Part shown: positions 11,622 through 20,551 of the stretch, one piece after another
Position numbering within the stretch: position 1 is the first letter of the stretch
Layout of the letters: every line of letters begins with the position of its first letter
Assembly: GCA_023614405.1 (NCBI GenBank)
Contig: CM042685.1
Coordinates: 189,754,257 to 189,818,256, forward strand
Reading direction: 5' to 3'
DNA length: 64,000 nt
DNA from: Avena insularis
Taxonomy: Eukaryota > Streptophyta > Magnoliopsida > Poales > Poaceae
Made by a program: the position numbers and the translations under genes
Notes under the pieces: model-generated
What the model was told of the DNA's origin: nothing
The model's input: only the letters and a program-made list of their open reading frames with translations
Database searches by the model: none

Positions 11622-12141
11622 CTACTGCACGTCGATGAGGTAGTAGGAGTTCTTGTGTAGTGCCTTGCTGATGATGAAGGGGCCCTCCCATGAAGGGGAC
11701 AGCTTGTGCATGCCCTTCGTGTCTTGTATCAGCCGGAGTACCAGGTCGCCCTTCCGGAACGTGATGGGTCGGATGCGGTTGGAGTGATACCAGCGCAGCC
11801 CTTGCTGGTAGATTTCCGACCTAGAAAAAGCTAGCTCGCGGGCCTCCTCGAGGAGGTCCATGCTATCCTCCATCGCCTCATGGTTCTCCTTCTCCGTGTA
11901 AAGGAGCTTGCAGGGTGAGTCGAACTCGATGTCCGCTGCGAGGACCGCTTCTGAGCCATAGGTGAGGAAGAACAGGGTGAAGCTAGTTGATCTGTTTGGA
12001 GTGGTGCGAAGGCTCCACGGCGCAGCCGGGAGCACCTCGATCCAGCAGCCGGGTGATCGCTCTAGTGGCTCGATCAGCCGGGGCTTGATTCCGGCTAGCA
12101 CCAGGCCATTGGCTTTTTCCACCTGCCCGTTAGACTGTGGG
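11622..12141 (-). pseudogene. Gypsy B integrase, C-terminal part (truncated)
   Basis: The minus strand reads from the end of the integrase core (QSNGQVEKANGLVLAGIKP, holding the third acidic residue of the D,D-35-E triad) through LPAAPWSLRTTPNRST to the C-terminal module GDLVLRLIQDTKGMHKLSPS WEGPF, ending at 11622. This is a Ty3/Gypsy integrase, but from a different family than A/E and C: identity is limited to family motifs. It is cut at 12141/12142 by the LTR of element C, and the rest of B is not found on the far side of C, so it was deleted or moved. Confidence 0.85.
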
Positions 12142-12680
12142 TGTTGGGGATATGCTATATGGGTATCCTCATAGCATGTCTCTTATCCGACTAACCCGGG
12201 TGGCCCATAGTCGGTAGCATGACCTATGGCCTGCTGGGCGGCCCAGTTAGGTGGATCCAGAAGGGAGGCCCATGCCGAATAAAGGAAGGCTACGGTGGAG
12301 TCACCAGCGTACCCGGAGCCTTGGAGTGCAAGATACACAAGACTAGTAATAGACGGTGTAGAACTCTATAACCTGTCCGGCTAGGACTTTTCCCTGTAAC
12401 CCTAGGATCTGGCGACTATATAAGTAGGGCCTATGGGAGCCTTTAGGGCAACGATAACTTAGACTTTCTAGTCATCTTGCACAGCGAACCTAATCTCTGT
12501 AACTCGGCGTATTGCCATTATAGTGATTTATAGCAGGAGTAGGATTCCGCCACCGTTGTGGGATCTGAACCTGGGTAAGCTGTGTTACCTCGTACCCGTC
12601 AACCGTCCGCCTTACCCCATGTCTCTAAACACGCACTGTGAGGACCCCTCCATGGCGTACTCGTCGGCAATACCACGACA
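12142..12680 (+). repeat. LTR 1 of Gypsy C
   Basis: A 539-bp LTR from TGTTGGGGATATG to ..CCACGACA, repeated at 24674 and 33014. A TATA-like box ctatataag lies at 12416-12424, so transcription probably begins near 12445-12460. The last 29 bases contain an ATG (12652) that is in frame with the gag-like reading frame downstream. Confidence 0.92.
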
Positions 12681-14508
12681 GTTGGCGCCCACCGTGGGGC
12701 AAGAGGCGCTTCAGGCTCTTCAGCAGGCGAGGACCAAGATCTTCGCGGGAATCGGCAAAACCGTAGCCATCGGTCGTGTTCTCTTCTCTGGCAACGTTCC
12801 GATCGTCCCCCCCGATGAGTTCTGGATCCCGGCGAAGACGAACCCTACACGGTGTTCGATCGTTCCTATCAGAGACATCCACCTCTTCATCGACGAAACC
12901 GACTCGGGCACTAGTTCCCTGGGAGTCGGAGGAGCATCAAGACCCGCACAGACCGCCTACGGACAAGATACGTTCGCGGAAGGATCGATGTCGGATCTCT
13001 CCTCGGAGTTTGCCGGCAAAGATCGGAAAAATTCAAGACCCACCCAAACCGCCCCTGTGCAGGATATAAAGGTGGAAGATCACTGCAAATCCGCCGGCTT
13101 CGCCTGTGCGTTTGGACAGCAGAGATCCAAGTTCGTCGGCGTGGTTACCATCTTCGATCTGGCGTGCTGCGTTCAGAGAGAGGGTGAAAACCTCCGCGAT
13201 TACCTCGCCAGGTGGCTCCGTATATGGGCCGACCTGGCCAATTACCCCAATGATGATGCCATCTACCACTTTGTGGAAGGACTGGACCATGGCACGCTTC
13301 TCCGCCACTCTCTAAGACGGCAACAGGCGTCAGGACGCCTCACCTTCGAAGGCATGGTGAAAACCGTCAACAACTACGCGGAGGCTAAAGCGGCAGCTCA
13401 GACAGCGCTTGCGCTCATGGACGGAGCACCTCCGATTCAGCCACCACCACCGCCTCCGGCCGCCATCGTCGCAGCAGCGCCACCACCTCCAGTCATCGTC
13501 GAGGCCGTTGCACCTCCACCGCCCGTCATCGAGGAAGTCCTGGCACCCTCCGACTCTGTCATTGACGCGCTTTATGCTGATTTCAGTGCAGATTTAGAGG
13601 AGATAGACTTCAGCCCAGAAGAGCTAGACTCCGCCATGCAGGAGATGGAGGAGTACTCGCGCGACGAGCAAGCTAATAACACTGTCATGTCTCGAGGAGT
13701 GTTCGTCACCATCGGGACAGCGATGGATGAAGACCAGCCCGGGCAAGCTCCGCCTACGGCGCTAGATAAGGGGAAGGGGCCACTTATTGCTGCTGACGAT
13801 GATCGCGCAAGAGTCATGCCTCCTCCGCCTAATCCAGTGCAGCAGCCGCAGGAACTCGGCACCGGTCCGAGCAACAACAACACCGCAAACTTGCCGCCTC
13901 CAGCATCTACATCGGCAGCAGCCCATGTTACTCCAGCTGATAGAGTGATGTACGACAACCTCCTCGTTGAGCCACTAACTGTTGATCATATCCGGAACGT
14001 GACTCAGCTTGACGAGAAGCGCCAGCAACTGCTGGAGGAAGCGCAAGCCATCGCAGAGCAAGGCGCTAAACTAGATCGAGATCTGGTCAACACGCAGAAG
14101 TCCATAGAAAAGGATAGAGCAATGGAGGCCGTGTACAAGACTCTGCTCCAGCAGCAGAAGGCTAAGAAGGCTCCAGCTCGCGTCATCAATGATCCTGGTG
14201 TACGGCGCAACCTAGGATGGGCTCCCTCGAAGCCGGCACAGGCCAAGCCATACATTGACAGTGAAGGCAAGCAGGTGATGCCCACCCCACTCCTTAACCT
14301 CGCCGTCGCCAAGACCCTTCTGGAGCAGGATAGATCGCCTGAGGCAGTGGAACAGGTCTATGACCTAGTGGACAAGGCGGTAAAGCAGCAGGAAAAGGCC
14401 ACCTCTCAGAGGCTTGAGTCTGACCCAGCGCTCTGCCGATCTAGCCAGTTCAAACCGCCAAGGGACAGATCTCCTCAGGATGTCGGATCGCAGACGGGTT
14501 CATCATAG
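12652..14508 (+). CDS. Gypsy C first gag-like reading frame
   Basis: One uninterrupted frame of 618 codons starts at an ATG inside the LTR end (another in-frame ATG is at 12619) and reads through the primer binding site. Around residues 155-245 it has a capsid-like segment (LRDYLARWLRIWADLANYP ... FVEGLDHGTLLRHSLRR) related to the C-terminal half of Retrotrans_gag. Then come proline-rich repeats (PPPPPPAAIV, APPPPVIEE), an acidic stretch (FSADLEEIDFSPEELD) and a charged helical, probably coiled-coil region (QLDEKRQQLLEEAQAIAEQ) near residues 445-505. No protease or zinc knuckle is present. A second capsid-like region follows at 15031-15470, so this may be a gag N-terminal part or a separate product. 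The long open frame is striking beside the broken pol. Confidence 0.7.
   Translation: MAYSSAIPRQLAPTVGQEALQALQQARTKIFAGIGKTVAIGRVLFSGNVPIVPPDEFWIPAKTNPTRCSIVPIRDIHLFIDETDSGTSSLGVGGASRPAQTAYGQDTFAEGSMSDLSSEFAGKDRKNSRPTQTAPVQDIKVEDHCKSAGFACAFGQQRSKFVGVVTIFDLACCVQREGENLRDYLARWLRIWADLANYPNDDAIYHFVEGLDHGTLLRHSLRRQQASGRLTFEGMVKTVNNYAEAKAAAQTALALMDGAPPIQPPPPPPAAIVAAAPPPPVIVEAVAPPPPVIEEVLAPSDSVIDALYADFSADLEEIDFSPEELDSAMQEMEEYSRDEQANNTVMSRGVFVTIGTAMDEDQPGQAPPTALDKGKGPLIAADDDRARVMPPPPNPVQQPQELGTGPSNNNTANLPPPASTSAAAHVTPADRVMYDNLLVEPLTVDHIRNVTQLDEKRQQLLEEAQAIAEQGAKLDRDLVNTQKSIEKDRAMEAVYKTLLQQQKAKKAPARVINDPGVRRNLGWAPSKPAQAKPYIDSEGKQVMPTPLLNLAVAKTLLEQDRSPEAVEQVYDLVDKAVKQQEKATSQRLESDPALCRSSQFKPPRDRSPQDVGSQTGSS
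12683..12700 (+). other. Primer binding site of Gypsy C
   Basis: TGGCGCCCACCGTGGGGC starts three bases after the LTR end. TGGCGCC next to the 5' LTR is typical of Gypsy primer binding sites. The same bases are read as codons for LAPTVG in the gag-like frame. Confidence 0.82.
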
Positions 14509-15030
14509 CGAAGACAGAGGGATGCGCGCAATAGGAAGGATGCTATCCCCATATCCTCCGACCACGGAGAAAGAGCCCAACCTCGCCGCCCATCGCCACC
14601 GCACCGATCCCCCCGACGTCAGGAATACTATAAGGCTCACCATCGTACGGATATGCCCCCACCAAAGCAGTGTGGCATCGTCATCTGCGACAACGCGCAG
14701 ATGTCGCCATGATGAAAGCACAACGAAGGACATAAGAGCAGGTCGCACCATGACCCTCCGCGTCCGACAAGCAACCGTGACAGGCGTGAAGCGTCACAAG
14801 AGGGTAACAACAAGAAGGCCAACCCACCGCCACCTCTGCCTCCGTCGCCGCCAAGTAGTCAACATGGCGGAAGGGGCCCGCGTCGTTCACGCAGCCCATC
14901 CCCTGTTGACAAAAAGAAGAAGAACCCGGAGCCATACGACGCATGTTCGTGGATCGATAAGATTCACGAGGCCCGGGAAGGACCATACCTGGGACCACGT
15001 TGCTTTGGACCTGTAATACGGTCCGCAACT
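14509..15030 (+). other. Arg/Ser-rich decayed gag linker of Gypsy C
   Basis: No clean frame spans this stretch. In frame-shifted pieces it reads basic, arginine-, serine- and histidine-rich sequence up to YDACSWIDKIHEAREGP at about 14933-14985, and leads into the second capsid-like region. It is probably a linker between the two gag parts that has gained frameshifts. Confidence 0.45.
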
Positions 15031-16139
15031 TACCCCAAAGGATTCCGGATTGACAAGACCATCAAGCCCTATGACGGCACCGCCAAGCCTACCACATGGT
15101 TGCAGGACTACGGCAACGCGGTGGAGATTGCCGGAGGCAACCCCAACGTCGCCGTCAAGTACCACCCGTTAATGTTGGCGGGCACGGCCCGTCAATGGAT
15201 CGACGACTTGCCGGAAAAATCTATATACAACTGGCTGGTATGCAAGAAGCATTCACCAAGAACTTTGAGGGTACATACAAGCGTCCCTGCACGGTGGGCG
15301 ATCTACAGCGGTGCATGCAAGAGAAAGACGAGACATCTCGCGCCTACCTCTCCCGCTGGCTGGATATGAAGAATTCCTGCGCAGGAGTGCATGCCCAGAC
15401 CGCCATGGCCGCCTTCATCGATGGGTTGGAAAGGGGCACGTTGCTCCGACATAAGCTGAAGCGCTTGTAGGACAATCATCAGCTTTTCTTGAATCAGATG
15501 ATTCAGTTAGCTAGTGAGTTCGCAGCTGCCGACGATGACGCTCGTGGCTCCTTGCCGGCAACGGCCGTTCCAACTCAAGCTCGGAGGAACAGCAGTACAA
15601 AGCGGAAAACCGCTCCAGAAGAAAAGCAATCTACCGACATGGTCGCCATGACTTTTGCAGGACGAGGTGAAGGCGGACAACGTGGACGAGGAAGGGGAGC
15701 AAGCCGTGGGCAGCAGCGAGGAAGTGAAACCAACTCGGCGTCGCTCTGCATTCCCCAAACCTACGAAGAGTACCGCGATATGCCGTGCCTCGTACACCTC
15801 GACGCCAACGGCAAGGCCACCCATACCAATCGACACTGCAAATTCGTCAACGACCTCAAGGAAGACCCGGAGTTCGGCTACAAGCAAAGTCGGAAAAACA
15901 GACCGCGAGGCAAGGGCAAGGGGAAGAAGAAGGAGGAGGAGTCCAAGGATTCAAGTGACATGGACGAGGACGTTGACCCCAAGCACGCCGCCAAGAGCGA
16001 CGACAAGGGCAAGAACCCCTTTGCAAAGAAGGCCCCAGTCTACCACACTTTCCTTGGCACCCCCACCGTCCGACAACAGAAGACCTCTCTAAGGATCCTG
16101 ATGGCTACTCTCCCCCTAGTTCCCCAATACCTGCGCTGA
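15031..16139 (+). pseudogene. Gypsy C gag, second capsid-like region and nucleocapsid part (broken)
   Basis: Reading starts near FRIDKTIKPYDGTAKPTTWL and continues through GTARQWIDDLPEKSIYNW, then after a frameshift at about 15235 to AFTKNFEGTYKRPCTVGDLQ and LSRWLDMKN...FIDGLERGTLLRHKLKR. This is the Retrotrans_gag pattern. A TAG at 15468 precedes a second open stretch (15489-16139) with an Arg/Gly-rich segment (GRGEGGQRGRGRGASRGQQR), a Cys/His-containing region (HTNRHCKFVNDL) and a basic Lys-rich tail. The tail probably binds RNA. One frameshift and one stop make it a pseudogene. Confidence 0.78.
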
Positions 16140-16184
16140 TCGGAGGTTCCAATCACTTGGGACAGGACGGACCACCCAGACCTT

Positions 16185-16676
16185 GTGCCCACGGAGAACC
16201 AGTACGCCATGGTCATCAACCCATTGATTGATGGCGTGGAGTTCACCAAGTGCATGGTGGATAGTGGAAGCAGCATCAACATCATGTACCTGGATACACT
16301 GCAGAAGATGAACTTGACGGAGGCAAACCTAAGGCGGACCAACACCGTGTTCCATGGCGTAGTTCCTGGACGGGAGGCTCGGTCCCTTGGGTGCATTACA
16401 CTTCAGGTGGCCTTTGGCGATGTTAATAATTACCGCCAAGAGCGCATGACCTTTGAGGTGGTCCCCTTCAAGAGCGTGTACCACGTCATATTCGTCCGCG
16501 ACATATTCCACACGTTCATGGCCAAGCCATGCTTCGTCTACAACAAGCTCAAGATACCCGGACCAAACGGTGTCATCACCGTATCCGGAAGCTTTACCAA
16601 GGCAAGGGACTACGAGATCAATGAAGCATCCATTGCAGAAGCTGTCCTCTACAGCAAAGAATTCAAGGAGATCTAG
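16185..16676 (+). pseudogene. Gypsy C aspartic protease
   Basis: A retropepsin-like domain: the catalytic segment CMVDSGSSINIMY carries the D-S-G triad, preceded by YAMVINPLIDGVEFTK and followed by FEVVPFKSVYHVI and the ILG-like turn region decayed to FVRDIFHTFMAKP. The end, IPGPNGVITVSGSF, is a conserved plant Gypsy linker to RT. The frame ends at a TAG at 16674 and the link to RT contains further stops (16830-16935), so pol is not continuous. Confidence 0.82.
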
Positions 16677-16957
16677 AGCAAGGTCAATGACTCAGAGATG
16701 CCCGTGTCGAAGAAGCAGATCTCCGACTCCGCTCCTGCGTTCAAGGCCGCCATCGAGACCAAGCCGGTGGAACTTGTGGTAGGCAATGCCTCCAAGGTCA
16801 CCACCATTGGCACGAACCTGGATCCCAAATAGGAAAGCGCGCTCGTCGAGTTCCTCCGTGAGAATAGGGACATCTTTGCCTGGAAACCTGCCGACATGAA
16901 AGGTGTACCAGGGAACTTGCTGAGCACAGCTTAAACATAGATCCAAAATGTAAACCA

Positions 16958-17570
16958 GTGAAACAACCTCTACGACGCTTCGGAGATGAGAAGAGACGCG
17001 CCATTGGCAAAGAGATAGCTAGGTTACTTAAGGCTGGTTTTATCCGAGAAGTCCTTCACACCCGATGGGTTGCCAATCCTGTACTTGTCCCCAAAAAGGG
17101 AACTACTGAATTAAGAATGTGCGTTGATTACACCGGCTTGAACAAAGCATGTCCCAAAGATCCGTTTGCTTTGCCTCGCATTGACCAAGTCATTGACTCG
17201 ACGGCTGGCTTGGAACTTTTGTGTTTTCTCGATGCATACTCAGGATACTACCAGATCAAGATGAGGGAGTCGGACCAATTGGCCACTTCGTTCACTACCC
17301 CTTACGGCACGTTTTGCTATGTCACGATGCCCTTTGGGCTGAAAAACACAGGTGCTACCTACCAGCGGACAATGCAACGTTGCCTTCACGATCAAATTGG
17401 TCGGAATGTTCACGCCTATGTGGACGGTATCGCGGTGATGTCTAAAAAGTCAAATGACTTAATCTCCGACTTAAAAGAAACCTTTGATAATCTCTGGAAA
17501 TACAACATGATGCTCAACCCTAAGAAGTGCATCGGGTTCCACCGCAAACTATTGGGCTTCATCATTTCCC
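16958..17570 (+). pseudogene. Gypsy C reverse transcriptase with altered YxDD box
   Basis: The RT domain reads cleanly: TRWVANPVLVPKKGTTELRM, CVDYTGLNKACPKDPFALPR, FLDAYSGYYQIKM, TPYGTFCYVTMPFGLKN and AYVDGIAVM. The first catalytic aspartate (in FLDAYSGY) is kept. The YxDD box is YVDG (about 17417-17428), so the second of its aspartates is glycine, which in characterised reverse transcriptases abolishes polymerisation. Downstream the frame shifts after GFIIS (about 17570). Confidence 0.88.
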
Positions 17571-18626
17571 ATGCAGAATCGAGGTCAACCCGAGAAAATC
17601 AAGGCCATCTTAAACATAAACCGTCCGACATGCCTAAAGGACATCCAACGACTAACAGGTTGTGTTGCAAAGAAGTTAGCGGTTCGTCACCGACTTGGAG
17701 AGAAGGCCCGCCTGTACAAAGTTGCTAAAGAAGGCGGACAAATTCACATGGACGGACGAGGCGATGCAGCATTGAAGCAGCTCAAGGAGATTCTTTCTCG
17801 GCGCCATCCTTGCAAAGACTCGAGCCTGGCGAGCCCTCGTTAATCTACATGGCGGCAACCAACCGGGTTATCAGAATCTTCGTGGTAGAGCGGAAGGAAC
17901 CAGGCTATGAGCACGGAGTGCAACGACCAGTTTACTATGTAAGCGAGGTCTTGACGGAGCCAAGCAGCATTACCCGCACTAACAAAAGATAGCTTATGGA
18001 GTATTCCTCGCTTCGTGGAAGCTGAGGCATTACTTTCAGGAGCACCCAATCACAGTAGTGAGCAAGACTCCACTGTCCGACATTATCAACAACAGCGATG
18101 CTACAGGAAGGGTCACGAAGTGGGGCATTGAACTTGCCGCCTTCGAGATCACCTACAAAAGACGCGACGCTATCAAGTCACAAGCCTTGGCGGATTTTAT
18201 TGCAGATTGGACGGAGATGTCAGATGCCACTCCGTTGCCGGAACCAGAGTATTGGGTGATGCACTTTGACGGATCAAAGCTGCTCAACGGCTCGGGGGCT
18301 GGTGTATTGCTACAGTCACCAAAAGGAGACAATCTACACTACGTTCTGCAGATCCACTTCGAGGCTACAAACAACATGGCGGAGTATGAAGCACTCATTC
18401 ACGGATTGCTTGTAGCCAAGGATATTGGCACCAAGCGCATAGTTTGCTATGGAGATTCCGACTTGGTTGCCCAGCAGGTGGCTGGCACCTGGAATGCACG
18501 GAACCTATGATGGCGGCATATCGCGACGAAGTGGACGAGATAGCCAAGAGCTTCTTGGGCTATGAAGTCAAGTATGTGCCTAGGGAGCAAAACGAGGCGG
18601 CTGATCTATTGTCTAAACTTGGATAA
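17571..18626 (+). pseudogene. Gypsy C RT connection and RNase H (broken)
   Basis: Fragments in changing frames (17571-17843, 17810-17992, 18058-18510, 18530-18626) encode the RT thumb/connection (LGEKARLYKVAKEGGQ, GVQRPVYYVSEVLT) and then RNase H: MHFDGSKLLNGSGAGV, NNMAEYEALIHGL, CYGDSDLVAQQV and EVKYVPREQNEAADLLSKLG. The acidic residues (D in HFDGS, E in AEYEAL, D in YGDSD and the final D in EAADLL) are all visible. A frame change near 18490 and several others break it. Confidence 0.85.
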
Positions 18627-20038
18627 GGGCGCAAGCAAATTCCGCCAGGAGTTTTCCTAGAGCATCTGCGTACACCATCCGTGAAAGGAGCCGACATCGA
18701 CAACCCGGATAGAGCTGATTCTTTCGTCAACATGGTGACAAAGATCCCTCCGGCTTGGACTAAACCGTTCATGGAATATCTCGAACACGGAACTTTTCCT
18801 GACGACAAGGTCGAAAGACGGCAAATAGTATGGCGAGCAAAGGGTTATACCATAATCAATGGGCAACTCTATAAAAGTAGCACTACTGGTGTATACTTAA
18901 AGTGTGTTTCCTAGCCAGAAGGTATGGAAATCCTGCACGAGATCCATCTCGGAGATTGCGGGCATCACGCCGCTCCTCGATCGTTGGTCGCAAAAGCCTT
19001 CCGGCAAGGATTCTACTGGCTGACCGCGAAGGCGGACGCCGACAAGCTGGTTGAGACATGTACGGGATGCCAGTATTATGCCCGACAACCACATGTTCCT
19101 GCTGAAGAATTGCAAACAATACCAATAACTTGGCCGTTTGCACTGGGGCTAGACATGGTGGGGGCCACATAAACGACACTGTGGATTTACGATCCGCTTG
19201 TAGCAGTTGACAAATTCACCAAATGGATAGAAGCTAAACCCATTAGAAAGCTTGATTGGGCAATCGCCTCGTGTTTGTCCGGGATCTAGTGGTGAGATTT
19301 GGTCTCCCACATAGCATCATCACCGACAATGGAAGCAACTTGTCACTCGGAGAAGTGGAGGCCTATTGCTGGGACAAAGGCATCCGACTTGACCTTGCAT
19401 CTGTGGCACACCCACAATCCAACAGTCAAGTTGAGCGAGCCAATGGATTAATTCTGCAGGGAATCAAGCCACATCTTGAGGCACCGCTACATAGAGCAGC
19501 TCGAGCCTGGGAGGAAGAATTGCCATCTGTGCTGTGGAGTTTACGAACTACACCCAACAGATCCACCGGCTACACTCCCTATTTCATGGTATATGGAGCA
19601 AAAGCCATCCTACCTTCCGACATCCTCCACGATGCACCAAGAGTTGCCGCCTACGACGAAGATGATGCTGAAGAATCCAGATGCCTAGATGTGGACCTTC
19701 TCGAGGAGGAGCGCGTTTTGGCATGCCAAAGATCCACCATCTACCAACAGAAGCTACGCAGCTACCATAGTCGCCGCGTCCGGCATCGCTCGTTTAAAGA
19801 GGGGGATTTGGTGCTCGGACTTAAGCAGAAGAAGTCACACAAATTATCCCCGCCATGGGAAGGACCGTTCATCATAAGCAAGGCGCTGATCAATGGGTCT
19901 TACTACCTTGTCGACAATCTTGAACTCAAGGATAAACCCAATGAGGATCATAAGCGTAAGCGACGTGACCCGGATGATGACTACCCAGAGCTTGATCCGC
20001 CATGGAACATAGCACAGCTACGTCCTTTCTACACTTAG
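18627..20038 (+). pseudogene. Gypsy C integrase (broken)
   Basis: Integrase domains in order: the HHCC zinc-binding region (HEIHLGDCGHHAAPR ... CTGCQYY), the core with GLDMVG, ITDNGSNLSLGEVEAY and the HPQSNSQVERANG segment holding the third acidic residue, WSLRTTPNRSTGYTPYFMVYG, and the C-terminal GDLVLGLKQKKSHKLSPPWE module. The frame 19256-20038 is open for 260 codons to a TAG. Upstream stops (18915, 19171) and a frameshift near 19250 (GAT to TGG, with a few bases lost relative to C') make it dead. C' at 26640-27331 is the closest relative in the window. Confidence 0.88.
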
Positions 20039-20551
20039 CATTTTTTATCTAATTGTGTACCTCTTATATGATCAATGAAATAAAGCTCTTTGGTTCACTC
20101 ATATTTCTGAGTCTTTTACCTCCTTTAGTATTCATTTTTGGATCATATAAACCTTTATGCACAAGCTTTGCGATTGCACTTGTGAAAATTCCGCCTACGG
20201 GCATTAGCTTAAGTTTTCTGGTCTACATGTTCTTTGTTGTTTTTATGTGGATTCTGGAGTAGTGACTTTCGGCACTCATTGTCGGTGATTTTGTGCTCAG
20301 GTTCTTGACGGTGCCATTGGGCATCATCACCTAAGAGCATGGTTCCGACAACGAGTCTTCCGACTCACGAAAGGTCAAGCATAAGAACCAGAGTAATGGA
20401 TAAGCCAGCACTTGCTTAAAAAATATATACATACTAGGCATTAATTCTTAAGTAGCAGGATATGACAACCACTGTTTTCCGCCTTAAGATTACATCACCA
20501 AGTTTTTTCAATGCACACTCCAGAGGTGAAACAAGAATTACAAAGTGTTTT

